A stretch of DNA of 64,000 nt from CAILLO01 sp964579735 (GTDB taxonomy: Bacteria > Bacillota > Clostridia > Saccharofermentanales > UBA5734), in assembly GCA_964579735.1 (NCBI GenBank), contig CAZOHH010000001.1, forward strand, positions 1-64,000, written 5' to 3'. The notes beneath the pieces are model-generated. The model ran no database searches, was not told the origin of the DNA, and was given only the letters and a program-made list of their open reading frames with translations. Positions 25,540 through 34,011 of the stretch are shown piece after piece. Both the position numbers and the translations under genes were made by a program. Position 1 is the first letter of the stretch, and every line of letters starts with the position of its first letter.

Positions 25540-28100
25540 GCTGCATCCCCGATCTTCACGCCCGGGACTTCCCTCCCGGCGGCTCCGAATCCGGCGCGCA
25601 CGCGCACCGAACCATCCACAGTCCAGTTTCCGGGGCGGCTCCCGACGCGGATTCGACGGAAGGCACCCGAAAGGGGACGGTCCAGGTCCGTGCGGTCCAC
25701 GACTCGTCCGTCGACGGATAGGGCGGCCGTTCCAGGGGCGCGGTATTCAACCCGGAGGACGTGGGTGCCCGAGGAGTGCTGGAAGAAGGCAGGCGGCACA
25801 AAGGCATCCAGACTGCCGACCAGCAGACCGTCCGCATCGTGGAATCGCGCCTGGATGCGGTTATAGAAGCACAGGAGCGTGAGGGACGAGTGTTCGAAGG
25901 GTTCGTCGGAGGCGTGGAAGAAGGCCTGCCGGTTGAGGTGGGACGGAAGGTCGTTCGAGCCGGCGAGGTAGGTCGCCTCGACCCAACCCGCATCGGAATA
26001 CCAGCCGCTCCCGCCGATCTCGCGATCCTCCGGAGAAGCGGCTTCGACAAGACGCATCGCATCTCCCCTCGATGGCGGGCGGCGCGTCGCACGGGCCCGG
26101 AGCGCCCGGGTCCGGGCCTCCTCGAGCAGAGCGAGCGACGGTATCGCGCCACGACCCATCAAGGCGATCTCCTTGCCCCGGATCTCCGGGTCGAACAGGC
26201 ACCATGCCGAAGCCTGAAGGGCGGACGCCCCGGTCCGCAACAGGGATTCCGATCCACGGTGCGCGGCGCTGTACAGGATTCCCCTTACGAACAGCGGAAT
26301 CAGCTGCTGCGCGGGAATCTCCCGGTGCCCGGGACCGAACGCATTGAACTCGTACTGGAAATCCACGCGGAGCGGGTCGAACGTCCTGTCGACGATGAAG
26401 TCGACCAGGCGGGCCAGAGTCCGCAGCGGCTCGTCTCCGCCGTACAGGCGGTGCATCCGCTCGAGCCCTTCGGCGAGCGTACCCATCATGAAGGGCTTGC
26501 TCCCATCGTGCATGGCGCAGCGCCACCAGACCGGCATCGCGGGGTCCTCGTAGGCGGCGTCCGGGTCCTTCGTGTAGGCGTCGAGGAAGCGGACGCACTC
26601 GTCCGCGAAGGAACGCACCCTCGAGCGGATCTCCGCGCCGCCGTTCTCGAGCGCCGCGACGGCGACGAGCAGCGGCCAGCCGACATTCCTCTCGCAGATC
26701 GCGAACTCTTCGGCGAGGGAGACCTTGTGGAAATGTTCCAGGACCCAACCGGTCACCTTTTCGGCCGCTTCCCTGAGGAAGGGGTCTCCGGTCCAGAGGT
26801 GCACCAGCCAGAGTCCATCGCTCCAGACGTGTCCCATATCCCCGTTCGCGACCCGACGCGCCCGGTGGTCCTCGGCCTCGTCGCCGTATCCGTGGTAGAG
26901 CATGGCGCCATCGGTGCAGCGGACGTCCACGTCCGCCATGTGCTCCGCACACCTGCGGGCGAGTGTGAACCAACGCGTCTCTCCGGTCGCGGCGAAAGTC
27001 TGCAGGCACGTGTATGGCATGTCGTATTCGTTGTCCGCGTAGGCACGACGGTTCCCTGCATCGTACTGGCCTGCCGCGAGCGGCCAGTCCCCGAAGTTCT
27101 CGACGCCCGCATAGGCGGGGTCGCCGCTCTCGGCAAGCTTCCAAGCCTGGTCCATCATGGCCCGGACGCCCGAGACGATGCCCGGAGCGGCGGACGCGCT
27201 GGAATCCGCCGGAAGGAGGCCCACCGGGCCCAGCGCTTCCGTTGCCGCCAGCCAGCCGGGAAGGAAGCGGCACTCGGGAGATGGGAGGTCGCGGTCCGTC
27301 CAGAACCGCAACCGCTGACGGAAGGACGTGCCCCCGGAGACTGGAAAGGGGTCGGGTCCTTCGAACAGGTGCACGGCGAATCCGTCGTCCGTGTCCTCCT
27401 TCCGGCAGGGTCCTTTGCGTTCACCGTCCACGATCGAGAGCCCGCAGGCTGTCCGATGCGGTTCGGAGACGTGGAGGCGGAGGATCCTTTTCTTCAGGGA
27501 ACCGGCCTCCTTCGTCTCGAGGGAGACCCTCCAGACGATTTCAAAACAGCACCGCGAGGAATCGGTACGTACGGTGAATTCGCTACGGAAGCCCGAACGC
27601 AGGGGGCCTGTCACGCGGTAGAGTCCAGAAAGCGGGCTCCACTCCAGCGGTTCGACTTCGAAGGCGGACACGGGACCGCCTTCGGCTGGAATCTCTTCCT
27701 CGCATCGGACTGCGACCTCTCCGTTCCAGAGCGCCTCGAACCCCTTGGAACAGGGGCGCACGGATACGATGCATCGAGGTGCAGCATCATGGCCCGTGGT
27801 TTGAAGTCCATGCCCTCCCGATGGAACGCCCGTCTTGTCTTCGAAGAGGGCAACCGTTCCGGCGGTGATGACCGATGCGTGCATGAAGATCCAGCGGACG
27901 CTCCCATCCGGCCAGAGTGCCCGCGGTTCCCACCACAAGGGGGTGTCCTCGGTCTCGCCGACGAGCCGGAGACGGAGTCCCCCTCCTGGAAGGAGCTTTC
28001 CTCGTGCGACCGGTACCCCCTGCACCAGCAGGGGCGAACATTCCCCCTGCGGAATCTCCCAGACGGAAAGCGCTCGAGCCTGCAGCTCCGCAGTGCTCAT
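25530..28100 (-). CDS. YetA / exo-rhamnogalacturonan lyase-like protein
   Basis: An 856-residue protein whose N-terminal ~75 residues match the RIFT-barrel domain of the PcRGLX/YetA group: LLVQGVPVARGKL, then LWPDGSVRWIFMH. A central beta region follows, then an (alpha/alpha)-type helical domain with many Trp, Tyr and His (ENFGDWPLAAGQYDAGNRRAYADNEYDMP is its start region, at about residues 365-395). PcRGLX is an exo-acting rhamnogalacturonan lyase, and yetA lies next to lplABCD in B. subtilis. No signal peptide is seen. The start at 28100, 4 nt after the glycyl radical enzyme stop, is preferred to upstream Met codons inside that gene. Confidence 0.72.
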   Translation of the reverse strand: MSTAELQARALSVWEIPQGECSPLLVQGVPVARGKLLPGGGLRLRLVGETEDTPLWWEPRALWPDGSVRWIFMHASVITAGTVALFEDKTGVPSGGHGLQTTGHDAAPRCIVSVRPCSKGFEALWNGEVAVRCEEEIPAEGGPVSAFEVEPLEWSPLSGLYRVTGPLRSGFRSEFTVRTDSSRCCFEIVWRVSLETKEAGSLKKRILRLHVSEPHRTACGLSIVDGERKGPCRKEDTDDGFAVHLFEGPDPFPVSGGTSFRQRLRFWTDRDLPSPECRFLPGWLAATEALGPVGLLPADSSASAAPGIVSGVRAMMDQAWKLAESGDPAYAGVENFGDWPLAAGQYDAGNRRAYADNEYDMPYTCLQTFAATGETRWFTLARRCAEHMADVDVRCTDGAMLYHGYGDEAEDHRARRVANGDMGHVWSDGLWLVHLWTGDPFLREAAEKVTGWVLEHFHKVSLAEEFAICERNVGWPLLVAVAALENGGAEIRSRVRSFADECVRFLDAYTKDPDAAYEDPAMPVWWRCAMHDGSKPFMMGTLAEGLERMHRLYGGDEPLRTLARLVDFIVDRTFDPLRVDFQYEFNAFGPGHREIPAQQLIPLFVRGILYSAAHRGSESLLRTGASALQASAWCLFDPEIRGKEIALMGRGAIPSLALLEEARTRALRARATRRPPSRGDAMRLVEAASPEDREIGGSGWYSDAGWVEATYLAGSNDLPSHLNRQAFFHASDEPFEHSSLTLLCFYNRIQARFHDADGLLVGSLDAFVPPAFFQHSSGTHVLRVEYRAPGTAALSVDGRVVDRTDLDRPLSGAFRRIRVGSRPGNWTVDGSVRVRAGFGAAGREVPGVKIGDAAWE

Positions 28101-28104
28101 TCGC

Positions 28105-30312
28105 TCAATAGCCTTCCTGGGTGGTGCGGGCAAGGACATCGCGCTGGATGTCGGGGTCGAGACTCGTGAAGTAGGCGCTGTATCCGCCAACGCGGACCAC
28201 GAGCGAACGGTGGGCTTCCGGGTGGAGGAGCGCCTCCTGCAGGTCGCGGGCGCTCACGACGTTGATCTGCACCTGCATGACCGTCTTCATATAGGTCTTC
28301 AGCATGGCGACCATGCGATCCGGGGAAGTCCTCCACATTTTCCGGTCGAATTTGAGGTTCAGGCAACTGCAGGTGTTGGGGTAGGCATCGCCGCAATACT
28401 CGATATGCTTCATGGACTGGAGGATGCCGGTGACGCCCTCGACATCGGTCCCCTGGCTGGGTCCCGAGGAATCGGCCAGAGGGGTTCCGGCTTTTCTACC
28501 GTCCGGCGAGGCGAGAAGCGTACGACCGTACTGGACGTTATAGTGGAAGATGACCTCGCCGGGCCAATGCCGCCCGCCCAGAGGACCAGGGTTCGAGGCC
28601 AGCTTCGTGAAGAATTCCCGGGCGATTTCCGAACGGAGTCCGTCAACGGAATCGATGCCGTTTCCAAACTTCGGCACCTTGTGCACCAGATATTGGCGCA
28701 GGGCCTCCTCCCCCTCGAAATCGGCATCCAGCACCCCGACGAGACGTTCCAGGCCGATGCGCCGCTCGTCGAAGACGACCTGTCGGATTGCGACAAGCGC
28801 ATTGGCGGTATTGGTCAGTCCGACCACCTCGTTCTGGACGGCGTAATAGCGGGCCCCGCCCAGGAAGAGGCTCCGGCCCTTCTCGACGCAGTCGTGCGTC
28901 AAGGCGGAACGGATGCAGCTGGCGAAGTCCGGCCGCAGCGAATGGTCCTTGTCGTTCACGCCGACGCCGATGCGGATGGCGAAGTCGGTCTGCACCCGAT
29001 AGGCCGCCATCAGGTCGTCGAATGACTTCATGGAGGCGACTGGAGGCGAGACCGGTCCGACCTGTTTCCCTGTGAAGCGGTCGAATCCTTCGTGAAGGGC
29101 GAGCTCGAGACACTTCAAGGGGCTGTAGCAGCCGATGTCGCAGGCGAAGCTCGAACGACCGGGGATGACGACCTGGCTGCACCCCGCAAGACAGAAGTCC
29201 CATGCGTCCTCTTCGCGGATGCCCTCCCGCAGAAGCATGGCCACGATCATGTCCTCGTTGTAGAGAGCTGGCAGTGCCTGACCGGCGGACAAACTGAGAT
29301 GGACCTCCTTCCAGAGGTCATCCGGCATTCCGGCGTCTACCCGCAGACAGAGGTTGGGGCCCTTCAGTCCCATCTCCCGGGTGACTTCGAGAACAAGCCG
29401 CGTCAGTTCGTTGAAATGACTCACGCCCTTCGCGTCGCGGCCACCGACGGTCATGTTGAGAATGGCGCCGTTCCGGTCCATCATCCGCCAAGCCTGGCGG
29501 AGGACTTCCCTTCCCTGCTCGACGCTCATTCCCCCTCGACGGCTCCGGTCGTAAAGGTCCCATAGGTACTGGTCGAACCGGCCGATGGAGTCGTAGTCCG
29601 CAAACCCGACGAAGTGGTAGAGGAGGCAGACGCCCTGTTCGAAATCCGTCGGCGCCTCTCCTGAAATCGCGGTCTGAATCCGCGCGATGCGTTCCAGGCG
29701 ATCCTGCTCGAGGATGGAAAGCCCCTTTTCGTCCAGCCTTCGCCGAGCCTCGTCCGCATGGCGTCGGATATAAAGGGAAACTCCCTCCCAGGAGATTCGC
29801 AGGGACTCCAGGAAGACGACGGATTCAGGGTCCACCGCCCTGGCAAGTGCGCTCTGGATGCGGCGGAGAGTCCCGGCGACGCCCTCTCTGAGGAGAATGT
29901 CGTAATCCAGCACCTGGTGCCCGTTGTAATGGTTGCTCGTCGCGAGCAGCGACTCCCAGGCCCGGGTTTCCTCTTCCGTGTAGACGGCGTCCGCACGGTT
30001 GGACAGGACGAATGGCTTGAACGCCTCCACCCGTCGCTTCACGTCTTCCTTTTCGGCGTCGGTGTAGTCCGGGGAGGCGAGCACCGCTTCAAGCGGCTCT
30101 CGGTTGAGGAAATGCCGGCTGATCCGGTTGGTCGCGATCTCGTTCATCAGGACGAGGTCGAGGTTGCCGCAGACGACCCCCTCCTCGGGGATCATTGCGG
30201 GAGCGTCCGCGTAGAGCGCGGCTCTTCCATGCGCTTCCTTGAGAAAAGGGTGCTCGCCCGCATCGTTGGTGAAACCGGTCAGGTAAAGCCAGGAGTAGGG
30301 GCGATGCGCCAT
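28105..30312 (-). CDS. Glycyl radical enzyme of the pyruvate formate-lyase superfamily, unknown reaction
   Basis: Oxygen-sensitive radical enzyme of 735 residues, somewhat shorter than PFL (about 760). The C-terminal glycyl radical motif is RVGGYSAYF, with Gly710 as the radical site. The catalytic Cys is most likely Cys378 in FCLAGCSQV. PFL has two adjacent Cys there, and the known diol/choline/hydroxyproline-type dehydratases and lyases have GCxE; this protein has neither. An N-terminal NHYNGHQVLDYDILL segment is typical of the superfamily. It lies between the solute-binding protein and the YetA-like gene, and its likely activase is eight kilobases upstream in the same transcript. A sugar-derived substrate is inferred. 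Confidence 0.9.
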   Translation of the reverse strand: MAHRPYSWLYLTGFTNDAGEHPFLKEAHGRAALYADAPAMIPEEGVVCGNLDLVLMNEIATNRISRHFLNREPLEAVLASPDYTDAEKEDVKRRVEAFKPFVLSNRADAVYTEEETRAWESLLATSNHYNGHQVLDYDILLREGVAGTLRRIQSALARAVDPESVVFLESLRISWEGVSLYIRRHADEARRRLDEKGLSILEQDRLERIARIQTAISGEAPTDFEQGVCLLYHFVGFADYDSIGRFDQYLWDLYDRSRRGGMSVEQGREVLRQAWRMMDRNGAILNMTVGGRDAKGVSHFNELTRLVLEVTREMGLKGPNLCLRVDAGMPDDLWKEVHLSLSAGQALPALYNEDMIVAMLLREGIREEDAWDFCLAGCSQVVIPGRSSFACDIGCYSPLKCLELALHEGFDRFTGKQVGPVSPPVASMKSFDDLMAAYRVQTDFAIRIGVGVNDKDHSLRPDFASCIRSALTHDCVEKGRSLFLGGARYYAVQNEVVGLTNTANALVAIRQVVFDERRIGLERLVGVLDADFEGEEALRQYLVHKVPKFGNGIDSVDGLRSEIAREFFTKLASNPGPLGGRHWPGEVIFHYNVQYGRTLLASPDGRKAGTPLADSSGPSQGTDVEGVTGILQSMKHIEYCGDAYPNTCSCLNLKFDRKMWRTSPDRMVAMLKTYMKTVMQVQINVVSARDLQEALLHPEAHRSLVVRVGGYSAYFTSLDPDIQRDVLARTTQEGY

Positions 30313-30347
30313 GGGAAGCGTCCTTTCCTTGTCCGTTCCCGCCGATG

Positions 30348-30379
30348 CGGTCGCCCGTCCCTCTCGGAACGGGCGACCG
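30348..30379. other. Strong hairpin between solute-binding protein and glycyl radical enzyme genes
   Basis: Perfect 11-bp inverted repeat (CGGTCGCCCGT and its complement) with a 10-nt loop in an 80-nt intergenic space. No T-run follows on the minus strand, so it is probably not a full terminator. It could protect the 3' end of the upstream mRNA and raise binding-protein expression over the enzymes, as is known for other sugar transport operons. Confidence 0.7.
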
Positions 30380-30392
30380 TCCGCGGTTCGTA

Positions 30393-31967
30393 TCAGCCGA
30401 GGCGCGCGTTCGCGTCGCGGAGAATCTGCAGATATTCATCCAGGCCGGCATCCTTCAGCTTGGTGAGGAATTCCTGCCAGTCGGCATCGACGTTCGGATT
30501 CTTGACGCCCATGACGAAGTTCTGGATCCACTCGTCGCGGATCGGGTTGAGGATCGCGCCGAGCTCGGCCTGGCGATTCTCCTCTTCCGGTGTGAACCGG
30601 TAGGGGATCGTGCCGTAGTCCATGTACTCGACGTCCTTCAGCGCGGTGTTGACCGCCTTCGCATCGGGGTAGGAGGCGTCCGCGTGTGCATCGTTCTGGA
30701 TGAGGAAATAGCCGAAGGGTCCATAGTCCTGCACCTTGCCGAAGTAGGATGCCGCCGAGGTCCCCTCCGCATCGGTGTAGATGCCCATGAAAGTCGGTAC
30801 GCCATCCTTCAGTTCATAGGTCGTCCCCTCGATTCCGAACTCGTGGAAGAGCTGGCCGTCGTTCGAGCAGGACCAGTCGAGATATTCCAGCGTGCGGTCG
30901 AGACGATCGCCGGTCAGCTTGTCGGTCAGCGCGTTTCCGAACGAGTAGAAGGCGCCCCAGCGCTGCTGCATGGGTCCCTTGTCCGGGTAGGCGGTGAGCA
31001 CGAGGTTCGCGTCGTGGATCTGCCAGTCGCCGACGACTCCGGCGGCCTTCTGGAGGTTGTTCAGGTTCTTCTGATAGCCGGGGAACTGGAAGTTGGCGTA
31101 CACGTTGCCCTTGGAGAATTCGGCCATGCGCTGCTCGGAGGTCATGGTGACGAATTCCTTCGAAAGCAGCCCTTCGTCGTACAGCTTATACATGTACTTC
31201 AGGAGGTCGTGGAATTTGTCCGTTACGGAGCCATAGACGATCTGTCCTCCGGCGTCCGGATCCTTCCAGATGTCGAACCGGGTGCGGAAGGCGAGGTTGA
31301 AGCCTTCGAGCGCGTTGATCAGGCCCCAGCGATTGGGCAGGGTGGCGTTCGGGTTCACGGCTTTGATGGCCTTGAGGGCTTCATACAGCTCGTCGACGGT
31401 CTTGGGGATGGCCTTGCCGACGGCTTCGAATTCCGAGTCGCGGAACATCCATACATAGGTGCTGTTTCCGCCCATGGACATCTTGACCGGCATCATGTAG
31501 AGACGTCCCTTGGCATCGTTGTAGGTGGAGGTGAGGAGCTTCCAGTCCGCATCGGAGAAGGCGCTGCGGTAGTTGGGGAGCTTGTCCAGATGGTCGCTGA
31601 TGGGGACGATGAAGTCGTCCTTGGCGATGCGGTTGACCTGGGCGGCATCCACCAGTTCCAGCATGTCGGCGTAGGACCCCGTGGCGAAGGCCAGGTTGAG
31701 TTTCTCGACCGCGATGCTGGAGGGGACATAGGTGTATTTCAGCGTCAGGTCGAATTTCTGCTTGATGAAGTCCACGAAGAGCGTGTCGCTGTAGGACTGG
31801 GACATGTCGGTCGAGCGATATACGCTGATCTCCACGGGCTGGCGGACCGCTGGCCCCGTCGTGACAGGCGTCGGAGTCGACGTCGGCGTGGGCGCGCTGC
31901 AGGACGTGGCAAGCACGGCTGCAGCCAGAAGAAGGACGATGAGCATCAAGGAAACCTTGGATTTCAT
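30393..31967 (-). CDS. Extracellular solute-binding lipoprotein, LplA-like (family 1 ABC)
   Basis: Substrate-capturing lipoprotein of an oligosaccharide ABC importer, 524 residues. The signal peptide MKSKVSLMLIVLLLAAAVLA is followed by the lipobox LATSC with Cys23 as lipidation site, then a Ser/Thr/Pro linker. The mature part is rich in Trp and Tyr (WMFRDSEF, NRWGLINALEGF, FGYFLIQNDAH), as in LplA and similar binding proteins. GGGAGG precedes the ATG. The genes upstream encode the two permeases; no ATP-binding subunit is in the window, so a shared MsmK-type ATPase elsewhere is likely. Confidence 0.92.
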   Translation of the reverse strand: MKSKVSLMLIVLLLAAAVLATSCSAPTPTSTPTPVTTGPAVRQPVEISVYRSTDMSQSYSDTLFVDFIKQKFDLTLKYTYVPSSIAVEKLNLAFATGSYADMLELVDAAQVNRIAKDDFIVPISDHLDKLPNYRSAFSDADWKLLTSTYNDAKGRLYMMPVKMSMGGNSTYVWMFRDSEFEAVGKAIPKTVDELYEALKAIKAVNPNATLPNRWGLINALEGFNLAFRTRFDIWKDPDAGGQIVYGSVTDKFHDLLKYMYKLYDEGLLSKEFVTMTSEQRMAEFSKGNVYANFQFPGYQKNLNNLQKAAGVVGDWQIHDANLVLTAYPDKGPMQQRWGAFYSFGNALTDKLTGDRLDRTLEYLDWSCSNDGQLFHEFGIEGTTYELKDGVPTFMGIYTDAEGTSAASYFGKVQDYGPFGYFLIQNDAHADASYPDAKAVNTALKDVEYMDYGTIPYRFTPEEENRQAELGAILNPIRDEWIQNFVMGVKNPNVDADWQEFLTKLKDAGLDEYLQILRDANARLG

Positions 31968-31984
31968 ATGGCACCTCCCTTATA

Positions 31985-32009
31985 TTCTACAGCGTTCCGT
32001 GCTGCAGAA
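31985..32009. other. Hairpin upstream of the solute-binding protein gene
   Basis: Nine-bp inverted repeat (TTCTGCAGC paired with GCTGTAGAA, one G-U pair) with a 7-nt loop, directly before the ribosome-binding site of the lipoprotein gene. It may affect mRNA processing or stability; no function is shown. Confidence 0.4.
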
Positions 32010-32030
32010 GCCAATCGGACGGGTCGGATC

Positions 32031-32930
32031 TCACCCTTTCACGGCACCCAGGGTCATCCCCTTGATGAAGTAGCGCTGGAGGACGGGGAACACGAGGAGG
32101 ATCGGGAGAATGGAGACCAGCAGCGCCGTGTACTTGAGGCGCGTGATGTAGGCCTCGGCGTATACGTTGGCGTCATTGGACGCCTGCTGGGCCGCCGTCA
32201 TGAACTTGTCCGCGCCGGCACCCTGGAGGACGATCTCCCGAAGGATGACCGTCAGCGGATATCGGTCGTACGTGGAGAAGTAGATCATGGGGTTGAAGAA
32301 GTCGTTCCACTTCCAAAGCGCGTAGTACATGGTGATCGTGGCGATGCCGGGCTTGATCAGCGGAAGGATGATCCGGAAGAAGACCTGGATCTCCTGGGCG
32401 CCGTCCAGTTTTGCGGACTCCTCGAGCTCGACCGGGACGTTGTTGATGAACATGCGCATCAGGATCAGGTTTCCGATGGCGATGGCGAGGGGGAACACCT
32501 GGGAGGCCCAGTTGTCGTACATCCCGACCTGGGAGATCAGGAGGAAGGTCGGGATGAGGCCGCCGTTGAAGTACATCGTGACGACCAGCATGTACCAGAT
32601 CGGCTTGCGGAGGACGAAGTCCTTCTTGGCCATGGGGTAGGCCATCATCAGCGTGATGATGAGGCTGTAGACCGTACTCGCCGTGGTATAGAACATCGAA
32701 TTCAGGAATGCGTTCGGAATCAGCCAGTTCGACAGGACCCTCGAATAGGCTTCGAGGTTCAGGGCGACGGGGAAGATGCCGACCTGTCCCGTCAGCACGG
32801 CGAGGTTCCCGCTCATCGACGTGGCGATGATGTTCATGAACGGAAAAACGGTCAGCCCGAAAACCCCTATGGAGAAGACATAGACGAAGACATCGATCAG
32901 GCGGGACGAGAGGCTCCTGTCCTTGATCAT
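32031..32930 (-). CDS. ABC sugar permease, LplC/MalG type
   Basis: Inner-membrane permease of 299 residues with about six hydrophobic segments (first VYVFSIGVFGLTVFPFMNII). The EAA loop, which contacts the ATPase, is ESAKLDGAQEIQVFFRIILPLIKPG at about residues 177-201. The C-terminus ends FIKGMTLGAVKG, a common ending in this subfamily. It begins 15 nt after the other permease, with GAGGGG upstream of the ATG, and is followed by the binding protein. This order (permease, permease, binding protein) differs from lplA-lplB-lplC of B. subtilis. Confidence 0.93.
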   Translation of the reverse strand: MIKDRSLSSRLIDVFVYVFSIGVFGLTVFPFMNIIATSMSGNLAVLTGQVGIFPVALNLEAYSRVLSNWLIPNAFLNSMFYTTASTVYSLIITLMMAYPMAKKDFVLRKPIWYMLVVTMYFNGGLIPTFLLISQVGMYDNWASQVFPLAIAIGNLILMRMFINNVPVELEESAKLDGAQEIQVFFRIILPLIKPGIATITMYYALWKWNDFFNPMIYFSTYDRYPLTVILREIVLQGAGADKFMTAAQQASNDANVYAEAYITRLKYTALLVSILPILLVFPVLQRYFIKGMTLGAVKG

Positions 32931-32945
32931 CGCGCGGTCACCCCT

Positions 32946-33890
32946 CTACCATATGGATTCGTCCGTGAGCTTGCGGGCGATGAGGTTCGCCACCAGCAGC
33001 ATCACAAGACAGATGAGCATGTTCGCGAAACCGACCATGGCGCCGAAACTGTAATTCGAGGTCAGCAGGCCACGGATATAGAGGTAGATCCCGATGGTCT
33101 CCGCCTTGCTGATGATGCCGGGATTGGCTTGGTACAGCAGCAGGTTCTTCTCGAAACCACTGCTCGACAGGAGGCTTCCGAAACTCAGGATGATGCCGAT
33201 GACGTACCACTCCTTGAAGGCAGGCAAGGTGATGAACCACATGCGTCTCAGTCTTCCGGCTCCGTCCACCTTCGCCGATTCGTAGACCTCCGGATCGATG
33301 GTGGCGATTCTTGCCAGCCAGATGATCGTATCCCACCCGACCGCCTGCCATGCGCTCATGAGCAACATGAGAAGCCGGAAGTACTTCGCATCCATCAGGA
33401 AGTAGATAGGAGCGCCTCCGAGGAGCTTGATGATGCTGTTGACCACGCCCGTGGAGGGAGAAAGGATCAGCGAGAAGATGCCGACGACGGCGACGGAGGA
33501 AAGGAAGTATGGGAAGTAGCTGACGGTCTGCACGACCCGCTTGAACCCGACGTTGAGGATTTCATTGAGGGAAAGGGCGAAGATGATCCCGGGCAGGGGC
33601 AGCAGGACCATCAACAGGAGATTCAGGGCGACCGTATTCCAGAGCAGGCGCCCGAGGTTCGGATAGTTCAGGAAGCTGACGAGCTGGCTGAGGCCGAAGT
33701 CCTTCGCCCAGGGGCTGTCGAAGATCCCGAGCCGCATGCTGTAGTCCTTGAAGGCGATGGTGACGCCGTACATCGGGATGTAGTGCCAGACGATGAAGTT
33801 GAGCAGTCCGGGGAGGACGAGCAAAAGCAGGAACCGCTGCTTGGATAGTTTGACGAAGAACTTCTTCGTGGCGCTCACCGAAAGCCGCAT
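32946..33890 (-). CDS. ABC sugar permease, LplB/UgpA type
   Basis: Inner-membrane permease of 314 residues. The first membrane segment follows KKFFVKLSKQ and includes LLLLVLPGLLNFIVWHYIPMYG; IPMYGVTIAFKDY is diagnostic of the LplB subgroup. The EAA loop is ESAKVDGAGRLRRMWFITLPAFK. It ends ARKLTDESIW. The start at 33890 (MRLSVS) is chosen because GAGGAGGG lies at proper distance; longer in-frame starts have no ribosome-binding site. It works with the LplC-like permease and LplA-like protein as an importer for oligosaccharides. Confidence 0.93.
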   Translation of the reverse strand: MRLSVSATKKFFVKLSKQRFLLLLVLPGLLNFIVWHYIPMYGVTIAFKDYSMRLGIFDSPWAKDFGLSQLVSFLNYPNLGRLLWNTVALNLLLMVLLPLPGIIFALSLNEILNVGFKRVVQTVSYFPYFLSSVAVVGIFSLILSPSTGVVNSIIKLLGGAPIYFLMDAKYFRLLMLLMSAWQAVGWDTIIWLARIATIDPEVYESAKVDGAGRLRRMWFITLPAFKEWYVIGIILSFGSLLSSSGFEKNLLLYQANPGIISKAETIGIYLYIRGLLTSNYSFGAMVGFANMLICLVMLLVANLIARKLTDESIW

Positions 33891-34011
33891 TCGTACCCTC
33901 CTCGTCCGATGCCGTTGGGACCCCTTCATCGTAGCAGGCGGAGCGGGCACAGGTTCAGAACATTCCTGCACTTTCCATACAGTTCATGAGGCCGTCGAGC
34001 GCCGCCTGAAA
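33891..34011 (-). promoter_or_regulatory. Intergenic region before the transporter genes, possible regulated promoter
   Basis: This 121-nt space between the regulator and the transporter genes is the longest break in the large operon. On the minus strand TGAACC, an 18-bp spacer and TACGAT could form a weak promoter. Regulators of the Cache-AraC type usually activate the transporter genes next to them, so a control site here is likely, but no clear repeat was identified. Confidence 0.35.

Noticed and set aside
28105..30312. Bacterial microcompartment propanediol dehydratase
   Set aside because: No shell-protein, aldehyde dehydrogenase or encapsulation-peptide features are visible, and the GCxE motif is absent.
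30345..33848. Open frame of over 1100 codons on the plus strand
   Set aside because: Antisense to the binding-protein and permease genes, which have clear family motifs; composition is that of a shadow frame.
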